Below, piece after piece: positions 36,175 to 56,000 of a stretch of DNA of 64,000 nucleotides. Positions within the stretch are counted from its first letter, which is position 1. Each line of letters begins with the position of its first letter. The notes under the pieces are model-generated. The model was not told where the DNA came from. It worked only from the letters and a program-made list of their open reading frames with translations, and ran no database searches. This stretch comes from Myripristis murdjan. Taxonomy: Eukaryota > Chordata > Actinopteri > Holocentriformes > Holocentridae. The stretch spans positions 16,526,985 to 16,590,984 of the forward strand of contig NC_043996.1 in the NCBI RefSeq assembly GCF_902150065.1, in the 5' to 3' direction. The position numbers and the translations under genes were made by a program.

Positions 36175-38709
36175 TGTCATTGCATGTAAAACTAGGTGCA
36201 CTGTCCAATTCAAATTCATAATTTCCCTCAGTGTAACATTATTGATAGAGTTCAGTCAGCAGGTCTTGGTCTTATAGGTCATGTCAGTTTTCTATTAATG
36301 CTTGGTACATTAATAGTATTGGCCAAACAGTTTTTCTTGCTGAGATGTAAAATTTCACACACATTCACATTGATGTGCAGGTATCAGTTCTGGTTTAATT
36401 TGACCTGTTTACATGCACTTTCCTGTAACTTGCTTGTGTATGTATTTTTTCTTTTAAAATTGCAGTTGCAGATTGAGCCGGTGATTCATCCTGGCCCCTG
36501 GGAGATGCATGGGTCTGAGTCGGTGTTACTTCCGTGGATGACAGGATGGAGATTAATATATCGCTGTTGTGCTGTGCGTGTTGTACTTCAAAATGTCAAC
36601 CTCTTGGAAACTAGGAAGAACAGTCTTGTTTTTAGCTTGATGGCTGTGCACTTTTCAGTTTATCTAATTAGTTTTGAAAAACTTTAATAAGTCAAACGGT
36701 TGTGGAACTTGCTGAACCCAACGGAGGAAAGGGTAAATTCTCACATTAAGTACAAACATGAACATCACCAAAATTGGACAGCGCTGGATGGTGACAATAT
36801 TCAAGTAGCTTTCATCAGTGGGACATCTTCAGAAACTGCTTCCCTCCACTTGAAGACGAATTTTTGTGCACTTACAGGATTGCGGTTCTCATATTTGTTT
36901 GATTTTTCTTGTTTTCTGTGACCTACTCTGAGATTGTGAGGCTATTTGAATATGAGAAGTCGTAGCTCCTCTGTCTGTTGCACAAGGTCGATGCACTTTC
37001 AATTGACATTCCATTGCTATTAAATTATACATTGAGTTCATCTAGGGAAGTATAATAGCCAACCTATTGAGTCAGAGAAAACAATAATCGATGTCTTAAT
37101 GCCAGACTCTCCTTGACTTGATTACATAGAGAGGAGCAAAGTGACATACGGCATTCTGCAAAAAGACCAGTAAGAATAAGAGTGTGTTTGCTCTAGATTT
37201 CCTAGCAACTGGTAGTTCTGAGAACACAGTTTCTATGTTTTTCCATTAATACCTGGAGATGGAGGTTCCCTCACTGCACCACTGCTTTTAAACAGCAGAG
37301 CTAATGTGTTTCTGACCGCTGCTGAGCCAGTTGTATCTGAGATGTAATTACAATAATAATGGAGGGACTGTGGTGGAGTGTGTGTGTGTGTGTTATTTGC
37401 ATTGTGGTCCTATCTGTGGGCAGCTGATGATGGTTATCCATGTACAGACTTAAAGGTTGCAGAAGGGCACACGCGTGAAACAGCCTTTGTGTGGTTGTCT
37501 CATTTTGCTCGTCTTCATGATTTCTTGACTGTTCGCCAAGGTCAGACCAGAGTGTCCAGACGAGATTAATTTACCTGAAACGTCACAGAAAAACACCTTT
37601 TGTCCTCTCATTTGGCACATTTTATTTAATGTCACAATACATAAATACATTCACAAAGCAATGCATACAATGCAATACAGCAAGTTGGACACCAAGAGAT
37701 TTGAAACAGACCAACACGTTTCTCATGCGCTGAATGAGAAATATCCTGCAATGGTTGCAATGCTTCTGCTGCAGTGTATGTGATAAAGCTCATTCTTTAT
37801 GTACATCAGGGGTATTCTGGTCTCCTGTCTTGAGTTTACAACAGTGAAACAAATCCATATTTAATACATTAGTCTATTCAGTGAATAGTATCACACTCAC
37901 GTTCCTCATTTGGATAATAAAGGCCTGGGTGATTGTTGCCTACGTGAGCCTTTGGGACACAGAGTATGAAACCACTTGAAGCTATTTGAATATCACATTG
38001 ATTTTTTCCTAGATTGCGTGAAACTTAAGCCTGATGAGGCAACCCTTTTTACCTCACACTGCAACAAGGCTTCATCGTGGTGCATTGGCTCTCCAAAGAC
38101 AATAACTAGAAAGGAAAACAATGGAGGTCTGCCCTCAAAAAAGACTGTAATAACATAACAGCTTAAAGGACATACAATAAATTGTAATAATCAAGAAAAG
38201 ACTGTAGTCCCATAACAAAAGAGTTATTCATCACATGATGTACATATGAGGAAATCATGTAATAATCAAGAATCTTTTGTTAAGTGATTACAGTCTTTTT
38301 TTTTTTCTTTTTTTTTTTAGTGTGGCCCTCGATCCCTTTACTATCAAGTGAAACTTCAACCACTATGTAACTCAAAGAAATTCGATCAGTAATTCAACCA
38401 TGAGCTTACTTCCAAAAATAGCAGATTTTGGCTGGGATTTTTGCACAAGGTTATGTGCATGCTGTGCAGACTGTGACTTAGTAGCAGCTTTCTCTGGCTA
38501 ATTCCACTGTGTGCTGCTTTCAGATTGATAGATGAATTTGATTTTGGTCTTTGTGCATAAATAGTCTGCTGACAGTCTGAGTCAGAAGACAAGGACTTGG
38601 TTCAATTATGACGTCAAAGGAAAAAACGAAACAATTTGTGTGTCCCTATGGAGAGACACATCATAATCTTATGACTCATAAAGGAGCCATTTGGCATTCT
38701 CAGAGTTAA
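36175..38709. other. Intergenic between Tc1-like element and the GPCR gene; likely holds the GPCR 3' UTR
   Basis: No gene was recognised. The minus-strand GPCR ends at 38710, so its 3' UTR lies in the right part of this region. A possible polyadenylation signal on the minus strand (TTTATT on the plus strand) is at 37621-37626. A 163-codon plus-strand frame at 36196-36687 has no recognisable domain. Confidence 0.45.
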
Positions 38710-41549
38710 TCACATATTGGTGACTCTGTGCGTCATAACAAAGCCAGGTGGCGCTCCTTCCACTCTCCTTCCCCTTAGGGCCAAGGTGAGAACATTCTGG
38801 ATTGAGTGAGAAACCCGGAGCAGGAGCTTCTTCAAACCAGCCCTGTACTCTTGTCGGATCAGGCAGTACAGCACAGGGTTCAGGCAGCTGTTTGCATGTG
38901 CAAGACACACAGTCAAAGGGAAGGCATAAGCCTGGGCGTTGTAGAAGGCTTTACTGAAGGGCACCAAGTCAAATTTGATCAGCACCCCCCAAAGGGTCAG
39001 GGCCTGGTTGGGCAGCCAGCAGATGAAAAACGACAGCACGACGATGGTGACAGAGCGGGTGACTTTGGAGCGGCGCTGGTGGCGGCCCTTCTCACACTCT
39101 GACCTCTCAGTAACACTCCCACCAATCACACTGCCCACGGTGCGATGGCTCAGAATGAACCTCAGGAGGAGCAGGTAACACACACTGATCACCACCAAGG
39201 GAACTACAAATCCCAGAAGGACTTTCTGTGTTTGGTAGAGTCCCAGCAGAACTTGGGGATCCCAGCTGCCTGAATCAGAGTCAGAGAAGCGCACTAAGCA
39301 CAACTCGTCATCAGCAGACACCTGCGAACACAGCAATAGTTGCACAGAGGGGTGTTAAATGCTTGCTTTCCTATTAACAAAGTGTGCACTGTATGCAACA
39401 AACTTTCTATGTAATCCAACAAACCTGAACTGTGGTGGAGTAGAAGGCATGAGGCAGAGTGGCCACCAGAGACACCATCCAAATGGCCACGCTGGCACAC
39501 TTGGCGTGGACAGTGGCGATTCTGGGGCTGCCCATCTTCAGAGAAGTAGCCAGGGAGCGGTAGCGGGTAATACTCATGGCCGTGAGGAAAAAGACGCTGG
39601 CATACATGTTCAGGGTCGTGACTGAGCTTATGATCTTGCACATGATGTGGCCGAAGGGCCAGCGGAAGTCCAGCAGGGTGTCCACTGCCCAGAAGGGTAG
39701 GGTGAGAACAAACTGAAGGTCTGTCAGCGCCAGGCTCATCACAAAGCAATCAATGGAGGAGTGGTGGCCTCGGTGGCGGGAATGGAGCAGGAACAGTGCC
39801 AGAAGATTACCCACAAGCCCCAGAACACACACCACCAGGTAGACCAGGGCGATAATGACTCGTACCTGTGAGAGAGTCCAACACATCCAATTACACAATA
39901 GGTTTTTCACTTACTGTGCATGGACGATGTTGCACAGATGAGTCAATAATGGAGATGGAGACTTTGAACCTGACAAGTGTATACATTATGTGTATACTCA
40001 TGCGCACACATGCACATACATACAGTATCTCACTTGAGCCCATTTGATTAAGTCTGTTTGGCTTGATTGTAAGGTTTTTCGCATGGTTAGCTGCAAGTCA
40101 ACAACCTACAGATGTGACACACGAGAATCACAACAAAATAAAAAAAATGTCAGAGTGGTGGTTAAAATAGGTTACAAAGTCTGACATTTGCTAAAGAGTT
40201 TAGTTTGCTCTTGTTGATAAAATCACTTGTGCCGGCAGAGTTAAATTGCCTCAGAAACAGACATGTTTCTGCATTTATTATCAGCACAGCAATACCAACA
40301 ATTTGCTTTGCTCTACTTTATCTGAATAAACCAGTCACCAATTTGTCCCTCTGCTCCCACCTGTGCACAATGCATGTTGTACTTGCCACCAAAATGCCCA
40401 GACAGACAAAACAAATAAAAGAAAAAGCTGAAGTGTTGCTTGTGTTGGTAGTTATAATCAGTAACAGATGCTTCATTTTTTCCCAATTTGTCTCCCATTG
40501 CTCACTCTCTCACCAAAACAACACGTTAGCTATTGCTTCCAAATAGCAATTAGCAAGACAGGTAATTCACAAAAAGCTTCAGAATAATATTTCCATTATT
40601 GTTTTGGGGATGCTTTGCCCCGTAGTTTCTTATTTGAGCCATGTTTGAGTGGCATGCTCTTTTGGAAGCAGTTAGACAGTCACAACAGAGGGTTAGACAG
40701 TGAGTTAAGAGAGAGAGCGAGACAATTTGCAAAGGTGTTGAATCACTGCAACCACAACAGGTTCTTTATGGTACAGGCATGACTGTGCACAGAAAATTTT
40801 ACGCCGTTAGACCCCCCCCACACACACAGTGGTGAAAACAATATCTCCCCTGGCCATGTCTGGTGGAGACAATAAAAGCACTGGCTTGCTTGAACATGTA
40901 AAAATTCATTTCAAAATGCAAATAATAGCATTTCCCACTTTAGTATTTTTGTCTAATACAAAACAAAAGACTTTGGGCAAGGCCGCTGGTTGAGTCTGAA
41001 GGGAAAATTGTTGAAACTGTAGGGACAGTGTCCCTAAATCTTGAGCTGCAGATTAAAGCTATGAGTTATTGGCAAATTAAAAACGTCAATACTATTTCTC
41101 ATTATTTCTTAATCCTCCTGCTGTGTTTGTTACATGTTAATTAACCTTGTGTTCCCTGACGAAAATGGGTGGGAACATTATAACTGATTGTAAATCCATA
41201 ATAATACATACATTAACACTTAATGTTGTGTTAGAGCTTTTTATCAAATTAAATCCTTGGGAACATTACAAGTTCTGAACTCAAACCATTGTAAACATCG
41301 AAATGGCAATGGAGACCAGTGACGCCTCCCAAGAGTGTCTATGAAAAACGATTCAGGAGTAACGAAAAGGGGGTGTGTCTAAAGTCTAGTGGGCAGGGCT
41401 AAGATCCACCAATGAGAAGAGAACTCAGTGCTGAGTGCAGTGATGCCTTCCACAAGAGTTTACAGCAAATGGGGATGGTTTCCTGCAGAAGTTGCTATGG
41501 AAGACAAAAAGCCAAGTGAAGTGTGTGTGCGTGTGTATGTATGTGTGTG

Positions 41550-41589
<40 letters not shown>

Positions 41590-41862
41590 TCAGTTTGTGC
41601 TAAAACACACATGCACGTGGGGTTCTGGGAGATGAGGTGTGTGCATGCACCTGAACCCAATTTTATTAATTAATTAAAAAAAATATATATACATTGGACT
41701 AAAGTGAAAACACCAAAAATTGAATGGAAATCATCAAAATTTATTGTGTGTTGAGATGACCTGTGTGGACAAAGTCATGGAGGCCTATGACAATCACATT
41801 AAATTACCTACATTTTTCAGAGAGAAAATTTGTAAATCAGTCACACTGGACTGGGAACACAC

Positions 41863-41898
<36 letters not shown>

Positions 41899-42039
41899 GG
41901 TAGAAATAACTGAGGAGACTTTTGTCACTTCACCTGTATTTAAAGGTCAAAGTTCATTAACTGTTTACATTATTTTCTTTAATTGTTTGTTAATTATTGT
42001 TGTTGATTTAACAAACCAATTCATCATAGCTCAAATAAT

Positions 42040-42108
<69 letters not shown>

Positions 42109-42432
42109 GTACAGCATTGTACATATGTGTGTGTAAATAACAGAATATAATTCCGTCAAGTGACAGCCCATGTTTTCCGGTTAATTCTCTGTGTTGGTAT
42201 AATGTGTGTTGATGTGCACACCTACCGCCAGGTTGGCGCTGTCCCCGTGCAGCTCCATGCTGGACTCCCTGGAGAGCAGCTGCAGCCAGCAGTTCAGGGA
42301 CAGGTTGTGGGCGGCCAGGCTGGAGGCTGCGGCCGTCTCGTTCACCTGCTGGGAGACCTGGCGCTCATCCTCTTCCCCTCCGCACACACTCAGTCCCAGC
42401 AGCAGCCCCGTGCCACTGTCGTTGCTCTGCAT
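38710..42432 (-). CDS. Relaxin-3 receptor-like GPCR (RXFP3 family), intron-containing
   Basis: This is a class A receptor for relaxin-3/INSL5-type peptides, normally Gi-coupled, at the plasma membrane. Three coding exons join in phase 0: 42226-42432, 39425-39865 and 38710-39321, giving 419 residues. The N-terminal 69 residues have three N-glycosylation sites (N4DS, N31ET, N43LS). Seven hydrophobic segments follow. Close matches to RXFP3, as I recall it, are DLQFVLTLPFWAVDTLLDFR, NMYASVFFLTAMSITRY, ELCLVRF, YQTQKVLLGFVVPL, SKVTRSVTIVVLSFF, CWLPNQALTLWGVLIKF and LAHANSCLNPVLYCLIR. The disulfide pair is Cys145/Cys224. The DRY motif reads TRY at 169-171, as I recall for RXFP3. NPVLY is present in TM7. 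Human RXFP3 is single-exon, so the two introns (39322-39424, 39866-42225) fit a teleost rxfp3 paralogue; rxfp3-3 is my guess. The exact paralogue is unproven. Confidence 0.9.
39866..42225 (-). other. GPCR intron 1 with three microsatellites
   Basis: The intron has canonical ends for the minus-strand gene. It holds a (GT)n run at about 41521-41588, a (GATA)n run at 41862-41898 and a long (AC)n run at about 42041-42104. The rest shows no gene. Confidence 0.6.
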
Positions 42433-44860
42433 TTTACTCAGAAATTCGGCAGAGCAAAGAGCGAAGAACTTTTAAAACCAGTCCGGCTGTTTTGCACCAG
42501 GTGGCTGTTGCCCTCTCTCGTCCTGTCTCTCCCCCTCTCTCGCTCTCACTCTCTTTTTTTTTTAACTTAACTTCCAAAGTGTTGGCACCCAGGAGGAGAT
42601 GTAGCCACAAAGGTTTAGCCCCATTGTTGTCGTGTCTTGCTGTATTTAGTCTTGCTTCATTTTTTAAGTCTCAGCAGGAGACTGATTGCATGTTTTTTGT
42701 AATGTCTACATCAGCGGAAGCCAGATGGGAAATTAAAAATGAAAATGTTTATTAACCCGCAGTGGTGCACTTTTTGCCGTCCAGTCCAGAGACGCACTGT
42801 GCAGTTGCCTCCTGTTTCAGTGATACTGACAGCATCCAACCCGGTGGTTTTTATACCCCGCTTCTTTTCTAAACCACTTGGTGGCGCACCGCCTGAAGTC
42901 TCACTTGCTCAGCATCCTGTTGATGAGCAGAGAAACCCCAGAAAACACAGCTGATTTGCTTGATTCAGATAATTTGCCCCTTTTCTCCGCCTGTATCCAC
43001 TTGAGGATACATTTAACTGGGATTTCTCATGTCTGCCTCCATCATCAATGGATAATTAACATAATGGAATTCAAATAGCAAGGCATTCCAGCCACTCCAC
43101 AAGTGAAAAACAAAAAAAAAAGGAACAAGAAAAGAAAAAAAAAAAAAAACTTTAAAAGCCTTTATTGCAGTGGCTATATGCCATTTAAAAAAGCCAGCAT
43201 GTTTCAACCCCTGCTAAGTCTTTGTCAGGGCTTTAAAGAGACACATTAGGTGTGACCGCACCTAGAGAGGAGGCTTTCACATGACCAACACATGAATGTA
43301 TTAGATCAAAGAACATAGATGAAAATCACAATAAGAAGTGATAAATTGCATAACACAGAAAAAGAATTTACAGGCCTATCATGTTCAAATAATCACAAAA
43401 AACAGTTGAAATAAATATTGCCATAGAGACCAGGGTACTTCGGAACTTAAACATTTATGTGAGTGGAATGCAGCTATAATGTGCTTTTAATGATAGTAGG
43501 TAACTCAGAAAAAAAAAAAAAAAAAAAAAACAATATCAGCACCTGCATCTTCTGAATGAGCCTCTGGGCAGGACTGTCTTGTGGTGTGTAGTGATGATGC
43601 AGCCCATCGTTTCTTTGCCAGCAGTCATGTGAAATTAAGAAAACACATGAGAGAGAACATGGGCTGACATTTAGTTCTAGCTACATACATGCTGTGTAAT
43701 TAATTCCTCAATAATTGGCTAACATCCTGTGCATAAGTGAAACATTTATGGGAATGGCGTGATCTGCATGCCGGTCAAAAATGCAGCGAGAGTTCAGTGC
43801 CATGTGTGTGTTTGTGTTCATTCATTCGCTGATTACACAAATTCATTTCTTTGATGGTATATACTAATATACTAATAACTTATCCTAAATGTCATGGGCA
43901 AATATCACCATATATATTTATGTGTATGATGTAAAGGTATGTCAGATATCCAGGCTTATCTTTCAAGAGAGGTTTACTTGCCGACTTTTATATGCGCATC
44001 TAAAACGATGTGCATCAGGAATTATAAATTAGATGCTTTCAAGCCCCTTTCAATCTTTTTGAAGGAGAGGAGAGAGAGCGAGAGATGTATGTTTCTAATT
44101 TGCATTTTCTAATAGGTCAGCATTTGGTATTCACACAATACACTAGTGTGTCTGAGTGTATGCATTTGAGGAAAAAAGAGGGAGTAGACAGAGAGAGGGG
44201 GTAATGAGTGTAATTTTTTATTTGCAGACGCACTACAGCTCGAAACAAAAGCACACTGTCTCTGACTTTGCTGAGAATGAAGCAGCACCAAGGCTGGTGT
44301 GAAGTAGCCTGGTTCTCCTACCACTTACTGCTCTTTGCAAGTCAGCAGCAAGAGCAACTGCAGTGCTAGGGGTCAAAGGTCATTCATCATGTCATTCTCA
44401 TCACATAGTTCTCTGCTGCTCCAGTTCGGAGAAGGTGGAGTTCAGAAAATCCATTCTACACTGAGAAGTCAAAGCAACAGCCACACTATTAATGTATTAA
44501 CACATAAGAATTTAATAGAGATCCTCAACTTTGAGAAATGATTTTCCCATCACAGTTGAATACTGATTTTCATGTCTTTGTCTTTGTGCATGTCTCCCAG
44601 ATCCTCAAAATGGTCCTTTGCCCGTCATCATTAATCAAATTTCTTAGGATGACTCCAGACAATCATGGGTCTAACGTTAATAACCTCTCAAGCTTCCTCA
44701 ATGTGATTCTGACTTTTCCTAATCAGCCACTTTTCTCCACTCACAATCACCTGGCGAGGCTGTGAGCTCTGTGAGAGGCTTGAGTATACAATGAATTGTT
44801 CACATACTGTCCCTTGCCTGACCAAAGACTTCAGATGAGTTTCCCTTTCTCATTCTGCTG
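42433..44860. other. GPCR 5' flank and intergenic sequence
   Basis: The first few hundred bases are the promoter side of the minus-strand GPCR, but no motif can be defended. A 23-base poly-A lies at 43509-43531. A segment at about 43140-43250 reads like a dispersed-repeat end (GTTTCAACCCCTGCTAAGTC). No gene was recognised. Confidence 0.45.
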
Positions 44861-45150
44861 TCCGGAAAAGGTTCTGATGTCGGGAAAAGGTTCTGATGTC
44901 AGGAAAAGTTCCGATGAAAAGTTCTGATGTCAGGAAAAGGTTCTGATGTCGGAAAAAGGTTCTGATGTCAGGAAAAGTTCTGATGTTGGGAAAAGGTTCT
45001 GATGTCAGGAATGTCAGGAAAAGTTCTGACTTCGGGAAAGGGTTCTGATGTCAGTGCAAGTTCTGATGTCGGGAAAAGGTTCTGATGTTGGGAAAAGTTC
45101 TGATGTCGGGAAAAGGTTCTGATGTTGGGAAAAGTTCCGATGTCAAATGT
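44861..45150. repeat. Degenerate 18-19 bp minisatellite
   Basis: About 15 tandem units of the consensus GGTTCTGATGTCGGGAAAA occur, with alternation of TCGGG, TCAGG and TTGGG and occasional loss of one G. One unit boundary is broken near 45008-45020. No transcript role is implied; the frame translated on the minus strand is merely periodic. Confidence 0.85.
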
Positions 45151-45304
45151 CAGAGATTCCAGGGCTGAGGACTGAGTCCGGACTGAAATCTCCAATAGGA
45201 GAGGTTTCAGAGTCTAAGGAATCAAGAGGTTGGGCTGTCGGCATCCCTGCAGGGGGTGACCGGGAAGTCCGTATAGCTCAGGCAATGTACTGAGCCTGTT
45301 GATA

Positions 45305-45531
45305 TTTTATGTTACTGTATTTTATTTTCCCTATCATTCCCAATTCTATTTCCCTTTTTATTTTATGTTACTGTATTTTATTTTCGCTATAATTCCCAAT
45401 TCTATTTCCCTTTTTATTGACTGTTTTTATTGTTTTAAAATGTGTCTTGTTGCTTTTAATGTCTCTGTAAAGCACTTTGAATTACCTTGTGTTGAATTGT
45501 GCTCTACAAATAAATTGGCCTTGCCTTGCCT
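45305..45531 (+). repeat. 56 bp tandem duplication followed by a LINE/SINE-type tail
   Basis: A 56-base AT-rich unit starting TTTTATGTTACTGTATTTTA occurs twice (45305-45360 and 45361-45416) with two differences. It is followed by a tail at about 45462-45531 containing GTAAAGCACTTTGAATTACC and a CTACAAATAAA end, typical of fish non-LTR retroposon 3' tails. The right border is CCTTGCCTTGCC-like. Confidence 0.55.
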
Positions 45532-47102
45532 TTAACGCTGGTAGAGAAACCATTTCTTGGAGAAAGTGATTTGAATGAAGACTCTGAAGAGTTCCTTTCC
45601 CATTGTCACAATGCATAATGTACAGCAGCGTTTATTGTCAGAATGCAACAGGGGCAGTCAGCAACTCACACAGCGGCCTTACTTTAAAAAAGTGACATGG
45701 ATAGAAATCAGTGAGGTTCATGCCAAAGTTCTTCAAGCAAGCAATGATAATAAATTCTCTTGTTAGTCAAAATTAACCATGTCGTAGGTTTGTAAATGAA
45801 TAAGCATGAAAGACAAAAACTCACTTCACAGGTACATCTGAAAGACAACATCATCATGTACTGTATAGATAAATCCACATGGAGCTTATCATTGTTCAGT
45901 AAATGGTTTCTAAAATGCTAGCATCTGGTTTGGTTTCACTGAAATCATACAGTTTTAAAATATTAATGTACCCCCCACCTCCTTAGTTCTTGTAGATTCA
46001 ATAGCAGGAACAAAGTCAACACTCACTGAGGGTCGTTTAAATATTTATATCAGATCTCAGTAACCTGTATTTGTCAAGGTGTGCAATGAGAACCTGACAC
46101 ATCAGCACATATACTGTATAAAGAACATCTCAATGGACTGCCTGGCTGCACCTCATGACGGTGGGGAGAAGTTTTACACAAGATTAGAAAGCTTGTTTTG
46201 CCTGCTTGAGAGTCTGTTAAACCACAGTGTGGGTTCTTAAATGAAAGCCTGTGGTTAAATGAAGACCACTCTCATTCTTTAGGTGTTGATGTATTGTTGA
46301 TATCATAAAGCTTACATAAGTTGTTAAGTTCATAGGGAGCTGTGTGCCAACAAAAGAAACACAGAACAACACTGATCCTTTTCTTTGTGACAAATTTAGG
46401 CATAGTTTGTACCATTTTGAAAGACAGGTTTTGGCAGAGACTTACAGCAACATGAAATGCAGTTCCCCCCACTTTATGCAGATAAATCTTCCCCTGAGCG
46501 ATGCGTTAGGAGCAGAAATGAAAATGAACACAGCAGATGTTATTGCAGTATTTGAAGAGAAACTGGGGCAGACCGCATCATGTGATTGCAAGTACAGAAT
46601 CGACGATCCAAGGAAGCAAATGCGCAGCGAAATATTCTTGTTTGAATGGACGGACTGACGATGAGAGAAGGCAATTTCAGTAATTACGTTCATGCATTGA
46701 GTGGCAGTGACATGTATTTGTGTTGTGCAGTGGCCAGAAATAGGCCTGCAGCTTGTAATGAGTCAGTGTAATACACAGCCAATATAATACATGACCCTGT
46801 TGGGTGTCTTGGGGTCCATTAAATGGTGAATTAAATCTGTGTGGACGACCTTTACACTGACCTCAATATGAGTGAACAATACAGCTGCATGGACAGTAGA
46901 TTCATGCACAATAATCTGTCAACTGGTGTATCTCGAAAGTGGAATGGAATGAGAGGCACCCCATAATACCTCAGCACTACCTCAGTACAATACCACTTTG
47001 CTGTATCTATAAGAAATAATGGAAAGCAATCAAACATCTCATTTGAATGCTGTGCCCACAAGCTTCTTTCGTCTAGGGGGCCCGAAGCAGTCAGAGACCG
47101 TG
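45532..47102. other. Intergenic, downstream of creb3l3
   Basis: This stretch probably includes the creb3l3 3' UTR at its right end. A 104-codon plus-strand frame at 46344-46658 has no known domain, no splice context and no neighbour supporting it. Nothing else was recognised. Confidence 0.45.
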
Positions 47103-54066
<6,964 letters not shown>

Positions 54067-54118
54067 AATTCCAGCATTAGAGCAGTGCTGATTAACTTTG
54101 AATGAAAGTATCCAGCAG

Positions 54119-54129
54119 GTTTAAAAAGA
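54119..54129 (-). promoter_or_regulatory. creb3l3: Possible TATA-like element of creb3l3
   Basis: On the minus strand TCTTTTTAAAC lies about 55 bases upstream of the exon 1 ATG (54064-54066). It is followed by a short candidate 5' UTR. That places a likely transcription start near 54090-54097. Weak evidence from position and composition only. Confidence 0.35.
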
Positions 54130-55439
54130 CACAACCAGATTAATCTCTCTCTCTCTCCGTCTCTCTCTCTCTGTCTCTGTGATTTCAGTGTGTAGCTGAC
54201 TGTGAGTTAATACACGCAGAAGGCTTGCCTGAGTTTCTTTCGGGGGACAAAGTTGAAAAACCATATCACAGAGCTGCATTCTCAACCCAGCTGATTGCTG
54301 TCCAATCAAATCTGTGGCAGACAGGAGAAGGAACCAATCAGAAAGTGAGGAAGGCTTATTGATTGTTGAATTGGTCAAGTTGGTCACAGGCAGCCCTTGC
54401 CTAAGCTTTGGCATAATTAAGATAACGGAGGATTCGCTTGCTGTATACTTTCACATTCTTTTTGCTGTGCAGGGTTGAAGTTTTTAGTTACCCGTCAACA
54501 CAAATTGTTTTGTATTTCATGATCAGATGACGTTTCTTATATAGCTTTCATCTGTTCAGTATCAATTACCTTTCCGCGCACATTTTTACTCATCCTTTCA
54601 GTCACAGGTGAAAGCCAGCACAAACAATACAATATATTCAGCTCAAACTCAGTACTCCATGCTTCACATGAGGTTTGTTTTTAAAAGGTTATATCTTTTT
54701 TGTGTTTGTGTGCCAATCAATGAGACATTTCCAGCTATGTTCTAAGATCTAATATCAAACTGGAATAATGACAGTAATTTCTGGGCTTTCTACAGCAGAG
54801 GGGTCTTTATTATTCTTATCTTTATTGCCATACATAGGAACACCTGTTTAGTGCCATGTCTAAGCATACACACCATAAAGAGCAGCATTATGTAATGTGT
54901 TCTCAGAGCGGCGGTACAACAGGACCACGCATGCATATCGCAAAGTGATGTTGCTGCAGTATTCTGGGGCTCACAGCAAACTATTATCACAGTAATGATC
55001 CAGGAGAACACAGCCATCGGGTGGCAGAGGCAATCAGAGCCAAACATTTTATGCAGCTTCAATTCAAACAGGGTAAATCGACGGGCTATCCTTCAGTTTC
55101 CAAGATAAATATCTGCCATCGTCAATGCAGCACACAGTTGCTCTCACCAAGTCAACAGGACCATCACTGAGCTCCTCTCTTATTTTTCATGACCACCAGC
55201 ATCACTCCCGCCCCCATGTCTAGGCATTGCTATGCTTCTGAAAAACAGAGGTTGAGCTGCCTATGCAGGTCTGGTAGGTGACATGAGTGAAAGATATTTT
55301 CTGTAAAAACACAACCTCACCATCCCTACACCTATGGCAAGACGTTTTAACATTTAATAACAAAGTTCGACTGACTAGAATTAGCTTCACAGACATCAGC
55401 AACGTAATTACATTGTAACTAGTCATTCGATATAGCTAT
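54130..55439. other. creb3l3 upstream region
   Basis: No gene was recognised. A (CT)n run at about 54146-54180 lies just upstream of the possible TATA element and could be promoter-proximal. A tissue-specific promoter would be expected here, but no motif can be defended. Confidence 0.45.
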
Positions 55440-56000
55440 AATGTCATTCTGGATAGTCAAAACGACAGTTAGAGATATCTGTGATTAAGTTTTGCCTTGT
55501 CAGAAAGAACATTTCAGATATCTACTTTGTCCTTCTTCCTAGGACAAATGACATCACTTTTCCCATTCATGATTATTGGGCTTTCAGCTTCAGATATCCA
55601 CAATTCAGTTGTATATCTCCAGTGTGAATTGTGGATATCTATGATTCAATTATGACCAGTTGTAGTTCCAGTTCTAGATATCTACAATTAAATTATTACT
55701 TGGTAAAACTTAATTTGAAAAGGACAATGTATATCTGGACTTGATGGGGATTAAAGATATCTTGAACTGGAATAATGACTAGTCAGATTTAAATTGTGGA
55801 TACCTGAAGCTGGAATTAGGACTAGTCAATATACAGTTGTGGATATCCACAGTTCACATTGTGAATATCTATAAATGAACTATTGATATCTGTAATGAGA
55901 AACCCCCTACACATGGATGGCAAAAGTAATGTCATTTGTCCTATGGAGGATGACGTTGTGGTATCTGAAATGTTCTTTTTGACCAGGAAGAATTGAAACA
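55440..56000. repeat. Large foldback element with internal GATATC-containing units
   Basis: The left arm (AGAAAGAACATTTCAGATATC..CTAGGACAAATGACATCACTTTTCCCATTCATG at about 55501-55572) is the inverse complement of the right arm (CATGGATGGCAAAAGTAATG..CATTTGTCCTA..GTATCTGAAATGTTCTTTTT at about 55912-55981). Between the arms lie many diverged units such as GATATCCACAATTCAGTTGT and their inverses. The whole forms a nested palindrome of about 500 bases. No coding capacity is seen. It is most likely a non-autonomous foldback transposon. Confidence 0.75.

Noticed and set aside
36196-36687. 163-codon plus-strand frame next to the Tc1-like element
   Set aside because: Hydrophobic and Cys/Leu-rich but without any family signature; likely chance in AT-rich intergenic DNA.
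38740-38760. CTCF-like GGTGGCGC in the last GPCR exon
   Set aside because: It is only a partial core match within coding sequence, so codon constraint explains it.
46344-46658. 104-codon plus-strand frame between the GPCR and creb3l3
   Set aside because: It has an ordinary composition but no recognised domain, no promoter or polyadenylation context and no splice partners. A database search or transcript reads would be needed to support it.
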